A stretch of 7,329 nucleotides of DNA from an uncultured Ignavibacteria bacterium (GTDB lineage Bacteria > Bacteroidota > Ignavibacteria > Tepidaquicellales > Tepidaquicellaceae). The notes under the pieces are model-generated. The model was given only the letters and a program-made list of their open reading frames with translations, did no database searches and was not told where the DNA came from. Each line of letters begins with the position of its first letter. Within the stretch, counting starts at the first letter, position 1. The stretch lies in NCBI GenBank assembly GCA_937924675.1, contig CALEVL010000191.1, positions 1 through 7,329 of the forward strand. Direction: 5' to 3'. The translations under genes were made by a program, and so were the position numbers. Of this stretch, positions 1 to 5,920 are shown piece after piece.

Positions 1-48
1 GACAATGAAATGTTTGATGAGGATTTGTTAGATGGACGAAAAAAGTAA
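1..48 (+). CDS. C-terminal end of an unidentified gene (partial)
   Basis: Frame 1 is open from the window edge to TAA at 46-48 and encodes 15 residues with an acidic stretch and a basic end (DNEMFDEDLLDGRKK). It runs in the same direction as the DinD-like gene, 88 bp before that gene's start, so it may be the upstream member of one operon. The fragment is too short to assign a family. DinD-like and rmuC genes are often seen inside type I restriction-modification loci, so an hsd gene is possible, but nothing in these residues shows it. Confidence 0.35.
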   Translation, partial: DNEMFDEDLLDGRKK

Positions 49-136
49 TCAACAATGATGAAGGATAATTGTATTTCAATCCCTATGGAAAAGAAGAAAA
101 AAGGATGTGCATATTTTGAATTAAACAGAATAAGAA

Positions 137-883
137 ATGAGTGGCATTAAATTGTTTGAAAGCAAAAAAGTCAGAACCCACTGGGATGAGGAAAAGGAAA
201 CCTGGTATTTTTCGGTAATAGATGTAATAGAAATACTTACTGGAAGTTCAATTCCAAAGAGATATTGGAGCGATTTGAAAAAGAAACTGACCAATGAAGG
301 AAGTCAGTTGTACGAAAATATCGTACAACTGAAACTTGAAGCTTCAGATGGTAAGAAGTATGCAACAGATTGCCTTGATACGCCTAACTTACTTCGCCTC
401 ATCCAGTCTATTCCTTCACCTAATGCAGAACCTTTCAAACAATGGTTGGCAAAGGTGGGCTATCAACGCATGCGGGAAATTCAAGACCCCGAAATGAGCT
501 TGGACAGAGCCAGAGAAAATTGGCAAAGATTAGGCAGAAGCGAAAAATGGATTCAACAAAGAATGACAGGGCAGGAAACTCGAAATAAATTAACTGACTC
601 CTGGAAAGAAAGTGGCGTTCAAAAATCTGACGAGTTTGGATTCCTAACCAATATAATTCATCAGGAGTGGTCCGGTCTTACAGTAAAAAAACACAAGTAT
701 TTGAAAGGGTTAAGATCGCAAAACTTAAGAGACCACATGAGCGAGGCAGAATTGATTTTCACTGCTTTGGCAGAACATTCAACACGCCAAATAGCTGAAA
801 CTGATAAGGCAAAGGGTTTAATACAAAATGCAAAGGCCGGCAAAAGGGAGGCAAGATTGCTAAGGATGCGAGTTTGGCTTTAG
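137..883 (+). CDS. BRO-N / DinD-like protein, frameshifted near the C-terminus
   Basis: This protein belongs to the BRO-N family, annotated variously as phage antirepressor-like or DNA-damage-inducible protein D. Residues about 10-115 are the BRO-N part: HWDEEKETWYFSVIDV, then RYWSDLKKKL, IVQLKLEASDGKKY, and the strongly conserved IQSIPSPNAEPFKQWLAKVGY. The second half (LTDSWKESGV, WSGLTVKKHKYLKGL, NLRDHMSEAELI) matches the C-terminal domain of the same family. E. coli DinD is SOS-induced and inhibits RecA; BRO-N domains bind DNA. The role here is inferred only. The frame as read ends at 883 with an abnormal tail (REARLLRMRVWL). The expected tail is present one frame over, up to 963. Restoring one base would give 275 residues, close to the 274 of E. 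coli DinD. ATG 137 is supported because family similarity begins within the first residues. rmuC follows closely on the same strand. Confidence 0.88.
   Translation: MSGIKLFESKKVRTHWDEEKETWYFSVIDVIEILTGSSIPKRYWSDLKKKLTNEGSQLYENIVQLKLEASDGKKYATDCLDTPNLLRLIQSIPSPNAEPFKQWLAKVGYQRMREIQDPEMSLDRARENWQRLGRSEKWIQQRMTGQETRNKLTDSWKESGVQKSDEFGFLTNIIHQEWSGLTVKKHKYLKGLRSQNLRDHMSEAELIFTALAEHSTRQIAETDKAKGLIQNAKAGKREARLLRMRVWL
304..332. repeat. Perfect 12-bp inverted repeat inside the DinD-like gene
   Basis: The left arm TCAGTTGTACGA (304-315) and right arm TCGTACAACTGA (321-332) are exact reverse complements separated by AAATA (316-320). In RNA this is a 12-bp stem with a 5-base loop. It lies inside the coding sequence over the conserved SQLYENIVQLK stretch. 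No U-tract follows, so it is not a standard terminator. It could be an operator for a dimeric DNA-binding protein or an mRNA hairpin. The symmetry is read directly; any function is inference. Confidence 0.85.
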
Positions 884-963
884 AACAAAAAACCGGAAAA
901 AAAGTGATAACGAACGAAAACTTCTTGCCACCTCCAAAAGGCAAGAAAAAATTAGATAAATAA
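844..963 (+). pseudogene. Out-of-frame C-terminal end of the DinD-like gene
   Basis: Reading from about 844 in the -1 frame gives KGGKIAKDASLALEQKTGK, then KVITNENFLPPPKGKKK, ending at TAA 961-963. This is the usual tail of the BRO-N/DinD-like family (GG-x-A, then K-TGKKV, then NF). It joins the upstream reading frame at the A4G3 run at 842-848. One missing A there explains the break: AAA AAG GGA GGC would read KKGG. A sequencing or assembly error in the run, or a genuine recent mutation, are the main options. Confidence 0.75.
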
Positions 964-965
964 AA

Positions 966-2474
966 ATGGAAATCATTTACATATTCCTATCAGCCATTGC
1001 GATTCTATTAATCGTAAACATCATTCTCACTCTCAAAGCAGGTAAGAAGGAATCAAGCAATGAATTAAATGAAATAAAATCTTCAATCGGAACGCTCACT
1101 TTCAATCTAAAGGACACTGAAAAGAATCTGAAAGATGAATTTGTAACCAATAGAAAAGAAAGTTCAGAAACCGCAACCGGTTTAAGAACGGAAATAGGGA
1201 ATCAGTTAAACACGTTCACTCAAACATTTTCCGACCAACTCGGCAACCTTACCAAGTCAAACGAAGAAAAGTTAGAAGCGATCCGCAAGACCTTTGAAGG
1301 AAAATTGGTTGACTTCCAAAAGAGCATTGACAGCAACAGCAAAGAGAGCCGAACCGAGCTGAAAGAAAACCTCGAAGTATTTAAAAATGAATTGAATGAT
1401 GCTTTAAAGGATTACAAAGATCGGTTGAGAGAACAGTTCACTGAATTTGAGAGAAGTCAGAAAACCCAGAATGTGGCCAACAGCGAAAAAATTTCGGAAC
1501 TCAAGTTGTCTTTGGAAAAATCTGTGAAGACCATGCAGGAAGGGAATGAAAAGAAGTTGGAAGAAATGCGAAAAACCGTTGATGAAAAACTCAATGAAAC
1601 CCTGGAAAAAAGACTTGGTGAATCTTTCAAACAAGTAAGCGATAGATTGGAAGCCGTTCACAAAGGTTTGGGCGAAATGCAAACTTTGGCTGTGAGTGTA
1701 GGCGATTTGAAAAAGGTAATGAGCAATGTAAAATCAAGAGGCGTACTGGGCGAGTATCAGTTACAAAACATCATTGAAGATTTGCTCACCAACGAGCAAT
1801 ATGAAAAGAATGTAAAGACAAAAGTTGGAAGCGGTGCGGTCGTGGAATTTGCTGTCAAAATGCCGCATGGCAACAATTTAGAGAAAATACTTTGGCTACC
1901 TATAGATTCAAAGTTCCCGAAGGAAGATTATGAAGCGTTGGTTGATGCTTATGACAAAGGAGATTTAGATAGAATTGACGAATACCGAAAGGCGTTTATC
2001 AATGGCATTAAGAAGAACGCTAAAGACATCAGAGAGAAATACATTGACCCTCCCAACACAACAGAATACGGCATAATGTTTTTGCCCTATGAAAGTTTGT
2101 TTGGCGAAGTGTTGAGAGTACCCGGACTTTTTGAACAGTTACAAAGAGATTACAAAATCACGATAACTGGCCCAACCACATTGAGTGCATTGCTCAACAG
2201 TTTACAAATGGGCTTTAGAACGCTTGCAATTGAAAAGAGAAGCAGCGAAGTTTGGGATTTGCTTGGAGCAGTGAAGACCGAATTTGGACAGTTTGGCGAT
2301 GTATTAGCCAAAACCAAAAAGAAATTAATTGAAGCTACAAATGTGATAGACACGTCAGAAGTCCGCACAAGATCCATAGAACGAAAACTTCGCCATGTTC
2401 AGGAATTGCCGGCAGGAGAAACCAAATTGATTATGGATGCCAGTCAAGAAGATGAATTAACTGAAGAGAGTTAA
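966..2474 (+). CDS. rmuC: DNA recombination protein RmuC
   Basis: RmuC-family protein of 502 residues. Residues about 2-23 form a hydrophobic N-terminal segment (IIYIFLSAIAILLIVNIIL), so the protein is probably anchored in the membrane. Residues about 35-235 are a Lys/Glu-rich coiled coil. The conserved RmuC domain follows: SRGVLGEYQL (257-266), PIDSKFP (312-318), PPNTTEYGIMFLPYESLFGE (362-381) and TLSALLNSLQMGFRTLAIEK (405-424). E. coli RmuC limits inversions at short inverted repeats and its fold resembles endonuclease-like domains; the exact reaction is unsettled. Length is normal for the family. The start lies 2 bp after the restored stop of the DinD-like gene, so the two are very probably co-transcribed and translationally coupled. 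If the frameshift is real, ribosomes would stop at 883, 82 bp short of the rmuC start, which could reduce RmuC output. No clear Shine-Dalgarno sequence is present. Confidence 0.95.
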   Translation: MEIIYIFLSAIAILLIVNIILTLKAGKKESSNELNEIKSSIGTLTFNLKDTEKNLKDEFVTNRKESSETATGLRTEIGNQLNTFTQTFSDQLGNLTKSNEEKLEAIRKTFEGKLVDFQKSIDSNSKESRTELKENLEVFKNELNDALKDYKDRLREQFTEFERSQKTQNVANSEKISELKLSLEKSVKTMQEGNEKKLEEMRKTVDEKLNETLEKRLGESFKQVSDRLEAVHKGLGEMQTLAVSVGDLKKVMSNVKSRGVLGEYQLQNIIEDLLTNEQYEKNVKTKVGSGAVVEFAVKMPHGNNLEKILWLPIDSKFPKEDYEALVDAYDKGDLDRIDEYRKAFINGIKKNAKDIREKYIDPPNTTEYGIMFLPYESLFGEVLRVPGLFEQLQRDYKITITGPTTLSALLNSLQMGFRTLAIEKRSSEVWDLLGAVKTEFGQFGDVLAKTKKKLIEATNVIDTSEVRTRSIERKLRHVQELPAGETKLIMDASQEDELTEES

Positions 2475-2479
2475 ATTGA

Positions 2480-2502
2480 ACTGTCGAAAAAATGTCGACA
2501 GT
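2480..2502. terminator. Candidate bidirectional terminator hairpin
   Basis: ACTGTCGA (2480-2487) and TCGACAGT (2495-2502) form a perfect 8-bp stem with a 7-base A-rich loop. It begins 6 bp after the rmuC stop and lies between convergent genes, which is where a shared terminator is expected. There is no strong T-run on the + side. On the - strand the flank (TTCAATTTAACT) is only mildly T-rich. The hairpin is certain; its role is inferred from position. Confidence 0.45.
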
Positions 2503-2552
2503 CAATATTGGATAGTCCACTTCTTCCGATTTGAAACGCTTTCATTTCCATC

Positions 2553-3731
2553 TCAAGTAACCATTGAACGAAGACTACTTACAACATTTTTTACAGCATC
2601 AATCACAATGTCAATTTCTTTTTTAGTGTTGAATTTTCCAACAGAAAAACGAATAGAACTAAAGGCAGCGACTTCGTCCAATCCCATTGCGGTTAATACA
2701 TGAGAAGGTTCAATAGATGCAGAAGTGCAGGCACTTCCGTTGCTGACAGCAATCAGTGGCAAATTATTTTCAGGATTGCTCAATCCCATGATAATTGCAT
2801 CTGAATCAGCACCTCGAAACAAAACATTTAAAGTATTAAAAAGGCGAGTGGAAGTATTTCCGTTTACAGAAGTTCCTTCAATTTTGAGTAATTCAGTCTC
2901 CAAATAATTCCTCAAAGTACCTATGCTTTCAGCATTTTTTGGCAATTCCAATTTTGCTATGCCACAAGCTTCACCCAAACCAACAATTCCGGGGACATTG
3001 AGTGTTCCACTTCGCACACCTCTTTCATGACCGCCACCGTGCAGCAAGGCAGGTATCTTGACACGATTCATTCTTTGACGAACATACAATGCACCAACTC
3101 CTTTCGGACCATATAACTTATGACCGCTTAGACAAAGTAAATCAATTCCAAGTTCATCAACATTGGCAGGTATTTTTCCGACAGCTTGTGTTGCATCTGA
3201 CATAAGAAAAGCACCAACATTATGCGCCAGCTCTGCAATTTCCTTTAGCGGAAGTATGACACCCGTTTCATTGTTGGCTAGCATGGCAGAGACCAAAATG
3301 GTATCATCGCGTAAGACAGTTTTGAGTTCATCCAAATCAATTAAGCCGTCTGACTTTACAGTCAGATAAGTGACTTCAAAACCTTTAGTTTCTAAATACT
3401 GACAAGTATCCAAAACAGCACTATGTTCAGTGGCCACAGTAACTATGTGTTTGCCTTTTGAATGGTAATTTTCAGCAACACCTTTTATAGCAAGGTTTAT
3501 CGCTTCGGTTGACCCGCTTGTAAATACAATTTCGTGTGGTTCTGCACCTATTAACTCAGACACTTGAATTCTGGCAGACTTGACAGCTTCATAAGCATGG
3601 ACACCAAACTGATGTGTGCTATTTGCATTTGCAAACTCATTGGTGAGAAAAGGCATCATCGCATCCAACACTCTTTTATCAATTTGGGTGGTTGCGTTAT
3701 TATCTAAATAGATGACTCTATTATCTTCCAT
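2553..3731 (-). CDS. Cysteine desulfurase (IscS/NifS/DndA type)
   Basis: PLP-dependent group I cysteine desulfurase of 392 residues, full length. It takes sulfur from L-cysteine, giving alanine and an enzyme persulfide passed to acceptors for Fe-S clusters, tRNA thiolation or, for DndA, DNA phosphorothioation. Visible motifs are the N-terminal YLDNNATT, TSGSTEAINLAI (71-82), the His of TEHSAVLDTC (H103), NNETG (153-157), the PLP-binding SDATQAVGK (D179, Q182), the Schiff-base Lys in SGHKLYGPKG (K205), GGGHERGVRSGTLNVP (232-247) and the catalytic Cys loop SNGSACTSASIEPSHVL (C335). A short insert (about 317-326) precedes the Cys loop compared with E. coli IscS as I remember it. ATG 3731 is supported by the conserved N-terminus. 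No iscU, iscR, hscA or suf gene is visible nearby, so the sulfur acceptor is unknown. The gene is convergent with rmuC. IscS, NifS and DndA cannot be separated from sequence alone. Confidence 0.95.
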   Translation of the reverse strand: MEDNRVIYLDNNATTQIDKRVLDAMMPFLTNEFANANSTHQFGVHAYEAVKSARIQVSELIGAEPHEIVFTSGSTEAINLAIKGVAENYHSKGKHIVTVATEHSAVLDTCQYLETKGFEVTYLTVKSDGLIDLDELKTVLRDDTILVSAMLANNETGVILPLKEIAELAHNVGAFLMSDATQAVGKIPANVDELGIDLLCLSGHKLYGPKGVGALYVRQRMNRVKIPALLHGGGHERGVRSGTLNVPGIVGLGEACGIAKLELPKNAESIGTLRNYLETELLKIEGTSVNGNTSTRLFNTLNVLFRGADSDAIIMGLSNPENNLPLIAVSNGSACTSASIEPSHVLTAMGLDEVAAFSSIRFSVGKFNTKKEIDIVIDAVKNVVSSLRSMVT

Positions 3732-3795
3732 TACTGTCTGAAAAATTTATAATTTGAAGGGTTGTTTCCACTTAAAAGTACAAAGTAAACTCATT

Positions 3796-3828
3796 AAAAA
3801 GCCCATGTATCAGTTACACATCTAAGGC
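3796..3828 (-). terminator. Candidate Rho-independent terminator on the minus strand
   Basis: Read on the - strand, ATGTGT AACTG ATACAT forms a 6-bp stem with one G-U pair and a 5-base loop. It is extended by GCC against GGC around a small bulge and followed at once by GGGCTTTTT. It would stop leftward transcription before the cysteine desulfurase promoter. The stem is short, so confidence is moderate to low. Confidence 0.38.
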
Positions 3829-3854
3829 CGCCCAGCCCATGAACAGACCGAAGT

Positions 3855-3879
3855 TTGCAAAGAGTATTCTCTTTGGCAA
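3855..3879. repeat. 10-bp stem-loop with a TATT loop
   Basis: TTGCAAAGAG (3855-3864) pairs with CTCTTTGGCAA (3869-3879) around the loop TATT, with one bulged G. No T-run follows on either strand, so it is not a normal terminator. Together with the hairpin at 3796-3828 it could belong to a small structured RNA read leftward, but this is speculative. Confidence 0.5.
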
Positions 3880-4258
3880 TCCAAAAACAAATTCTATTTT
3901 CCATCGCTATTTGTGTTCCAATAAATTCAAAGTAGCTGTGAGAATGAGATACTAAATCGAGTGCACGCACCATGCTTGCCTATACAAAGTTATATAGCAT
4001 CATACATCCTGATGTTTTTCCTTAGTACTTGAGGAGCTAAAATTAATTAAGTACATATTTAGAATAATATTTCTCATAGGGGATTGATAAGTGCTAAATT
4101 AATTCGAACACCACACGCAAGCACTTGGAACCCCATTAACTGTAGATTCTCTCTACACTGTCGGGAGAATTTGGCTGGTCTTATAAGAATGAACTTACTT
4201 ATACTTTTCTCATTCTCATCCTCCAATTTAGGATCGCATAATCTAAAGGCAACATATC

Positions 4259-4456
4259 TCACCACCCCATCGCCAGCTGACAAGCTTCTTCAAGCTTCAT
4301 TTTCTCTCCCTCTTCCCGGTATTTTGCAATCTCTGCATCACTTAACAGTTCATTCAATCTTGTAGTCAATTTATTTTTTTCTTTCTCCGCATTAGTATCA
4401 AAGACTGCTGCCTTAGACTTAACAATGTGTTCTGCTGCATACCGCAGAACATTCAT
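4259..4456 (-). pseudogene. Relic of a TPR-protein C-terminal tail
   Basis: This 65-codon frame matches the last 62 residues of the large TPR protein at the right edge at 51 of 62 positions (hand count). Shared stretches include RLNELLSD, AKYREEGEKM and LEEACQLAMG. Similarity stops just inside the frame, at about residue 4, and no TPR units lie upstream. The most likely reading is a 5'-deleted paralog. An ATG happens to open the frame, with an in-frame TAG directly before it, so a short protein is possible but not needed. The frame has stayed open with no stop or indel over 62 codons, so decay is either recent or the tail still has a use. The repeat-bearing leader of the HTH gene lies directly upstream, in the opposite orientation. 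Confidence 0.75.
4262..4442. repeat. Left copy of a 181-bp direct repeat
   Basis: This segment aligns without gaps to 5924-6104, the end of the intact TPR gene, with about 20 mismatches in 181 positions by hand count (about 89% identical). Both copies have the same orientation and bracket the HTH/Fic cassette. Similarity ends abruptly at 4442 on the upstream side. On the downstream side it fades within a few bases of the stop codon. Confidence 0.9.
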
Positions 4457-4480
4457 CTAATCTTCGAGAGGTATTTGTTC

Positions 4481-4558
4481 AGGATATAACCTTAAATTTA
4501 AATTGTAAATTTCACACTATAACCTTAAATTAATTCAACAATAATTAGGATATAACCT
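4481..4558 (+). promoter_or_regulatory. Three 33-bp-spaced operator-like repeats
   Basis: TATAACCT occurs at 4485, 4518 and 4551, exactly 33 bp apart. Copies 1 and 3 are the identical 12-mer AGGATATAACCT (4481-4492, 4547-4558), which fits the dyad AGGnTATAnCCT. Copy 2 keeps only the right half but shares TATAACCTTAAATT with copy 1. The third site touches the HTH gene's start codon at 4560. Dyad sites just upstream of an XRE-type gene are typical autoregulatory operators, and 33 bp is close to three helical turns, so bound dimers would sit on roughly the same face. The binding protein is inferred, not shown. Confidence 0.65.
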
Positions 4559-4559
4559 G

Positions 4560-5024
4560 ATGGACAAATCAAAACAGCGACTAATAATTGAGCAAGCTGA
4601 TAAAAAGTTGGCTCAATTCAGACATTTGGACTCAATTACTGTTCCTCAAAGAGGATGGATACACACAATTCGAATTGCTCTCAAAATGTCATTAAGACAA
4701 TTAGGGAACAGGCTGAAAATATCACCTCAAAGTGTAAAAGAAATCGAGGAGAGAGAATCGAGCGGATCTATTACGATAAAAGGTCTAAGAGAAGTTGGGG
4801 CAGCACTAGACATGAAACTCGTTTATGGCTTTATACCTAAAGACCAGAGTATTGAGGATATGATCGAAAAAAGAGCTAATGAAGTTGCGCAAGATATAGT
4901 TTTGAGAACTTCCAATACCATGAAACTTGAAGATCAGGAGAACTCAAGAGTGCGAATACAAAAGGCTATAGCAAACAGAGCAGAAGAAATTAAGAGCAAA
5001 ATGCCAAAATACTTATGGGATTAG
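4560..5024 (+). CDS. Mobile mystery protein A: XRE-type HTH regulator/antitoxin
   Basis: Protein of 154 residues, full length for the mobile mystery protein A family (TIGR02612, from memory). Family hallmarks are the N-terminal KQRLIIEQADKKLAQF, PQRGWIHTIRIAL (29-41), a helix-turn-helix at about 44-67 (SLRQLGNRLKISPQSVKEIE), the stretch GLREVGAALDMKLVYGFIP (75-93) and an end in YLWD. The C-terminal half is helical and charged (about 97-148) and may contact the partner. It is always described as paired with a downstream Fic protein, as here. The likely role is repressor of its own operon and possible antitoxin of the Fic protein. An in-frame TAA at 4542 rules out a longer start, and ATG 4560 abuts the third operator-like repeat. 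It is not the plasmid mobilization protein MobA. Confidence 0.92.
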   Translation: MDKSKQRLIIEQADKKLAQFRHLDSITVPQRGWIHTIRIALKMSLRQLGNRLKISPQSVKEIEERESSGSITIKGLREVGAALDMKLVYGFIPKDQSIEDMIEKRANEVAQDIVLRTSNTMKLEDQENSRVRIQKAIANRAEEIKSKMPKYLWD

Positions 5025-5611
5025 AAGTTGAATATATTGAAGGTCAGATTCCTCTTGATGAAGATGAAAAGGAAGGTTTGATGATAAATACAATTACAAC
5101 TCGTGGTGAGCTGGATGAATTTGAGCAACTAAATATTGAGAAGGCCCTGCAATGGACTCTTGGCAAAAAATGGAAACCCGAGTACATTCTTAGTGAATCT
5201 TTTATGAGGGAACTTCACAAGAGAATGTTCGGTGAAGTATGGTCTTGGGCTAGTGAATTTAGGAAAACCAATAAGAATATCGGAGTTGATAAGTATCAGA
5301 TTGGAGTTTCATTAAGACAGTTGTTAGACGATAGCAAATATTGGTTAGAAAATAAAACATATTCAGAAGAAGAGTTTGCTATACGATTTAGTCATAGAAT
5401 AGTGGCAATTCATTGTTTCCCTAATGGCAACGGAAGACACTCAAGACTAATTGCTGATATTATCATCAATCAAATTTTTGGCAAACCGTTTTTCAAATGG
5501 AGCAGCTCAGACCTTAACGAAAATGGCGAGGCAAGGTCTAATTATATAGCGGCAATCAAAGCAGCAGATGCCGGTGATGTGAAGTCATTAATTGATTTTG
5601 CCAAGACATAA
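5015..5611 (+). CDS. Mobile mystery protein B: Fic-domain protein
   Basis: Protein of 198 residues, full length for mobile mystery protein B (TIGR02613, from memory). Fic enzymes transfer AMP or related groups to hydroxyl side chains of target proteins. Seen here: LDEDEKEGL and TTRGELDEFEQ at the N-terminus (14-38), ELHKRMFGEVWSWA (66-79), the flap region FRKTNKNIGVDKYQI (82-96) and the Fic motif HCFPNGNGRHSR (133-144). His133 is the catalytic base. Asn137 replaces the Asp/Glu that normally coordinates Mg2+. From memory, Asn at this place is common in this subfamily. T28-x3-E32 resembles an N-terminal inhibitory helix motif, but Leu33 stands where Gly or Asn is expected. The start overlaps the HTH gene's end by 10 bp (ATGGGATTAG), indicating translational coupling. 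Target and activity are unknown. Confidence 0.94.
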   Translation: MGLEVEYIEGQIPLDEDEKEGLMINTITTRGELDEFEQLNIEKALQWTLGKKWKPEYILSESFMRELHKRMFGEVWSWASEFRKTNKNIGVDKYQIGVSLRQLLDDSKYWLENKTYSEEEFAIRFSHRIVAIHCFPNGNGRHSRLIADIIINQIFGKPFFKWSSSDLNENGEARSNYIAAIKAADAGDVKSLIDFAKT

Positions 5612-5798
5612 ATACGACAACAGATAACACAGCCTGCAAACGATCTCTACGAGTACGGAATATAGAATGATGAATTCGCAGATGCATTTGTGCAAACTTT
5701 CTCATCTCTTCAGATTTGCCCGCCGACTTTAGAGCTTATACACAAAACATTACTTTGTTAAGTCAGGAGACTTCGCATGGATCGGTCTTTTAACCTCA
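5612..5798. other. Intergenic leader to the cassette-end hairpin, no gene seen
   Basis: No frame of useful length or recognisable product occurs here. It would be the 3' untranslated part of the Fic transcript. The 9-mer GCCTGCAAA at 5632 recurs at 5812 in the structured element downstream; I give this little weight. Confidence 0.4.
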
Positions 5799-5887
5799 CG
5801 TCAGAGTCCCCGCCTGCAAAGAGTGGACTAGATTAACTTTCTGCGGGCAGGCCGGAAGAGCGCCGGAGACTCTGACGGGGGCTTTTT
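5799..5887 (+). terminator. GC-rich branched hairpin with U-tract, end of the Fic cassette
   Basis: An outer stem pairs CGTCAGAGTC (5799-5808) with GACTCTGACG (5868-5877). Inside it are GCCTGC (5812-5817) with GCAGGC (5847-5852), and CCGG (5852-5855) with CCGG (5863-5866). Together they suggest a three-way junction. A competing stem pairs AGTCCCCG (5805-5812) with CGGGGGCT (5876-5883), with one G-U pair, and is followed directly by TTTT. That form is a normal Rho-independent terminator for the rightward HTH/Fic operon. The outer stem could also help stop the leftward TPR gene. The GC richness contrasts sharply with its surroundings, suggesting a mobile intergenic repeat. Confidence 0.6.
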
Positions 5888-5920
5888 AAACTAGCTAAGT
5901 TATACGAGGGTAAAACATGT

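Larger units (their letters stand above)
3732..4258. other. Gene-poor stretch with two hairpins
   Basis: No recognised gene lies here. The - strand has an open frame of 59 codons (3794-3973, starting MVRALDLVSHSHSYFEF) that I cannot match to a family. The + strand is also open in the same codon phase from 3839 to 3955, so the openness is weak evidence for coding. A strong hairpin occupies 3855-3879 and a terminator-like hairpin 3796-3828. The part from 3974 to 4258 is AT-rich with only short 6-bp inverted repeats, such as TGTAGA (4141) against TCTACA (4152). The cysteine desulfurase promoter must lie near 3732-3790, but I see no convincing box. Confidence 0.5.

Noticed and set aside
55..150. 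31-codon + strand frame starting ATGATG before the DinD-like gene
   Set aside because: It is short, overlaps the DinD-like start in another frame, and shows no motif beyond a Lys run.
661..944. Minus-strand frames opposite the DinD-like gene
   Set aside because: They are antisense to well-supported family-conserved coding sequence, including the out-of-frame tail.
2476..3369. Plus-strand frames of 60-75 codons opposite the cysteine desulfurase
   Set aside because: They are antisense shadows of a gene with complete catalytic motifs.
3742..3749. TAAATTTT on the minus strand as a Bacteroidota-type -7 box (TAnnTTTG) for the cysteine desulfurase
   Set aside because: It mismatches the last base, has no convincing -33 partner, and lies only 10 bp from the start codon.
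4074..4283. 69-codon - strand open frame
   Set aside because: It starts inside the tail relic in another frame and runs into AT-rich intergenic DNA without any recognisable motif.
4084..4365. 93-codon + strand open frame
   Set aside because: It is antisense to the TPR-tail relic over its last third and has no recognisable family features; it is a shadow of coding constraint on the other strand.
4481..4558. 33-bp periodic repeats read as a CRISPR array
   Set aside because: Only an 8-14 base core is conserved, there are three copies, and the last abuts a start codon; operator sites fit far better.
5612..5920. Integron attC site or integrase attachment site near the end of the Fic cassette
   Set aside because: No matching core sites were found at the expected ends, and there is no integrase, transposase or target-site duplication in the window.
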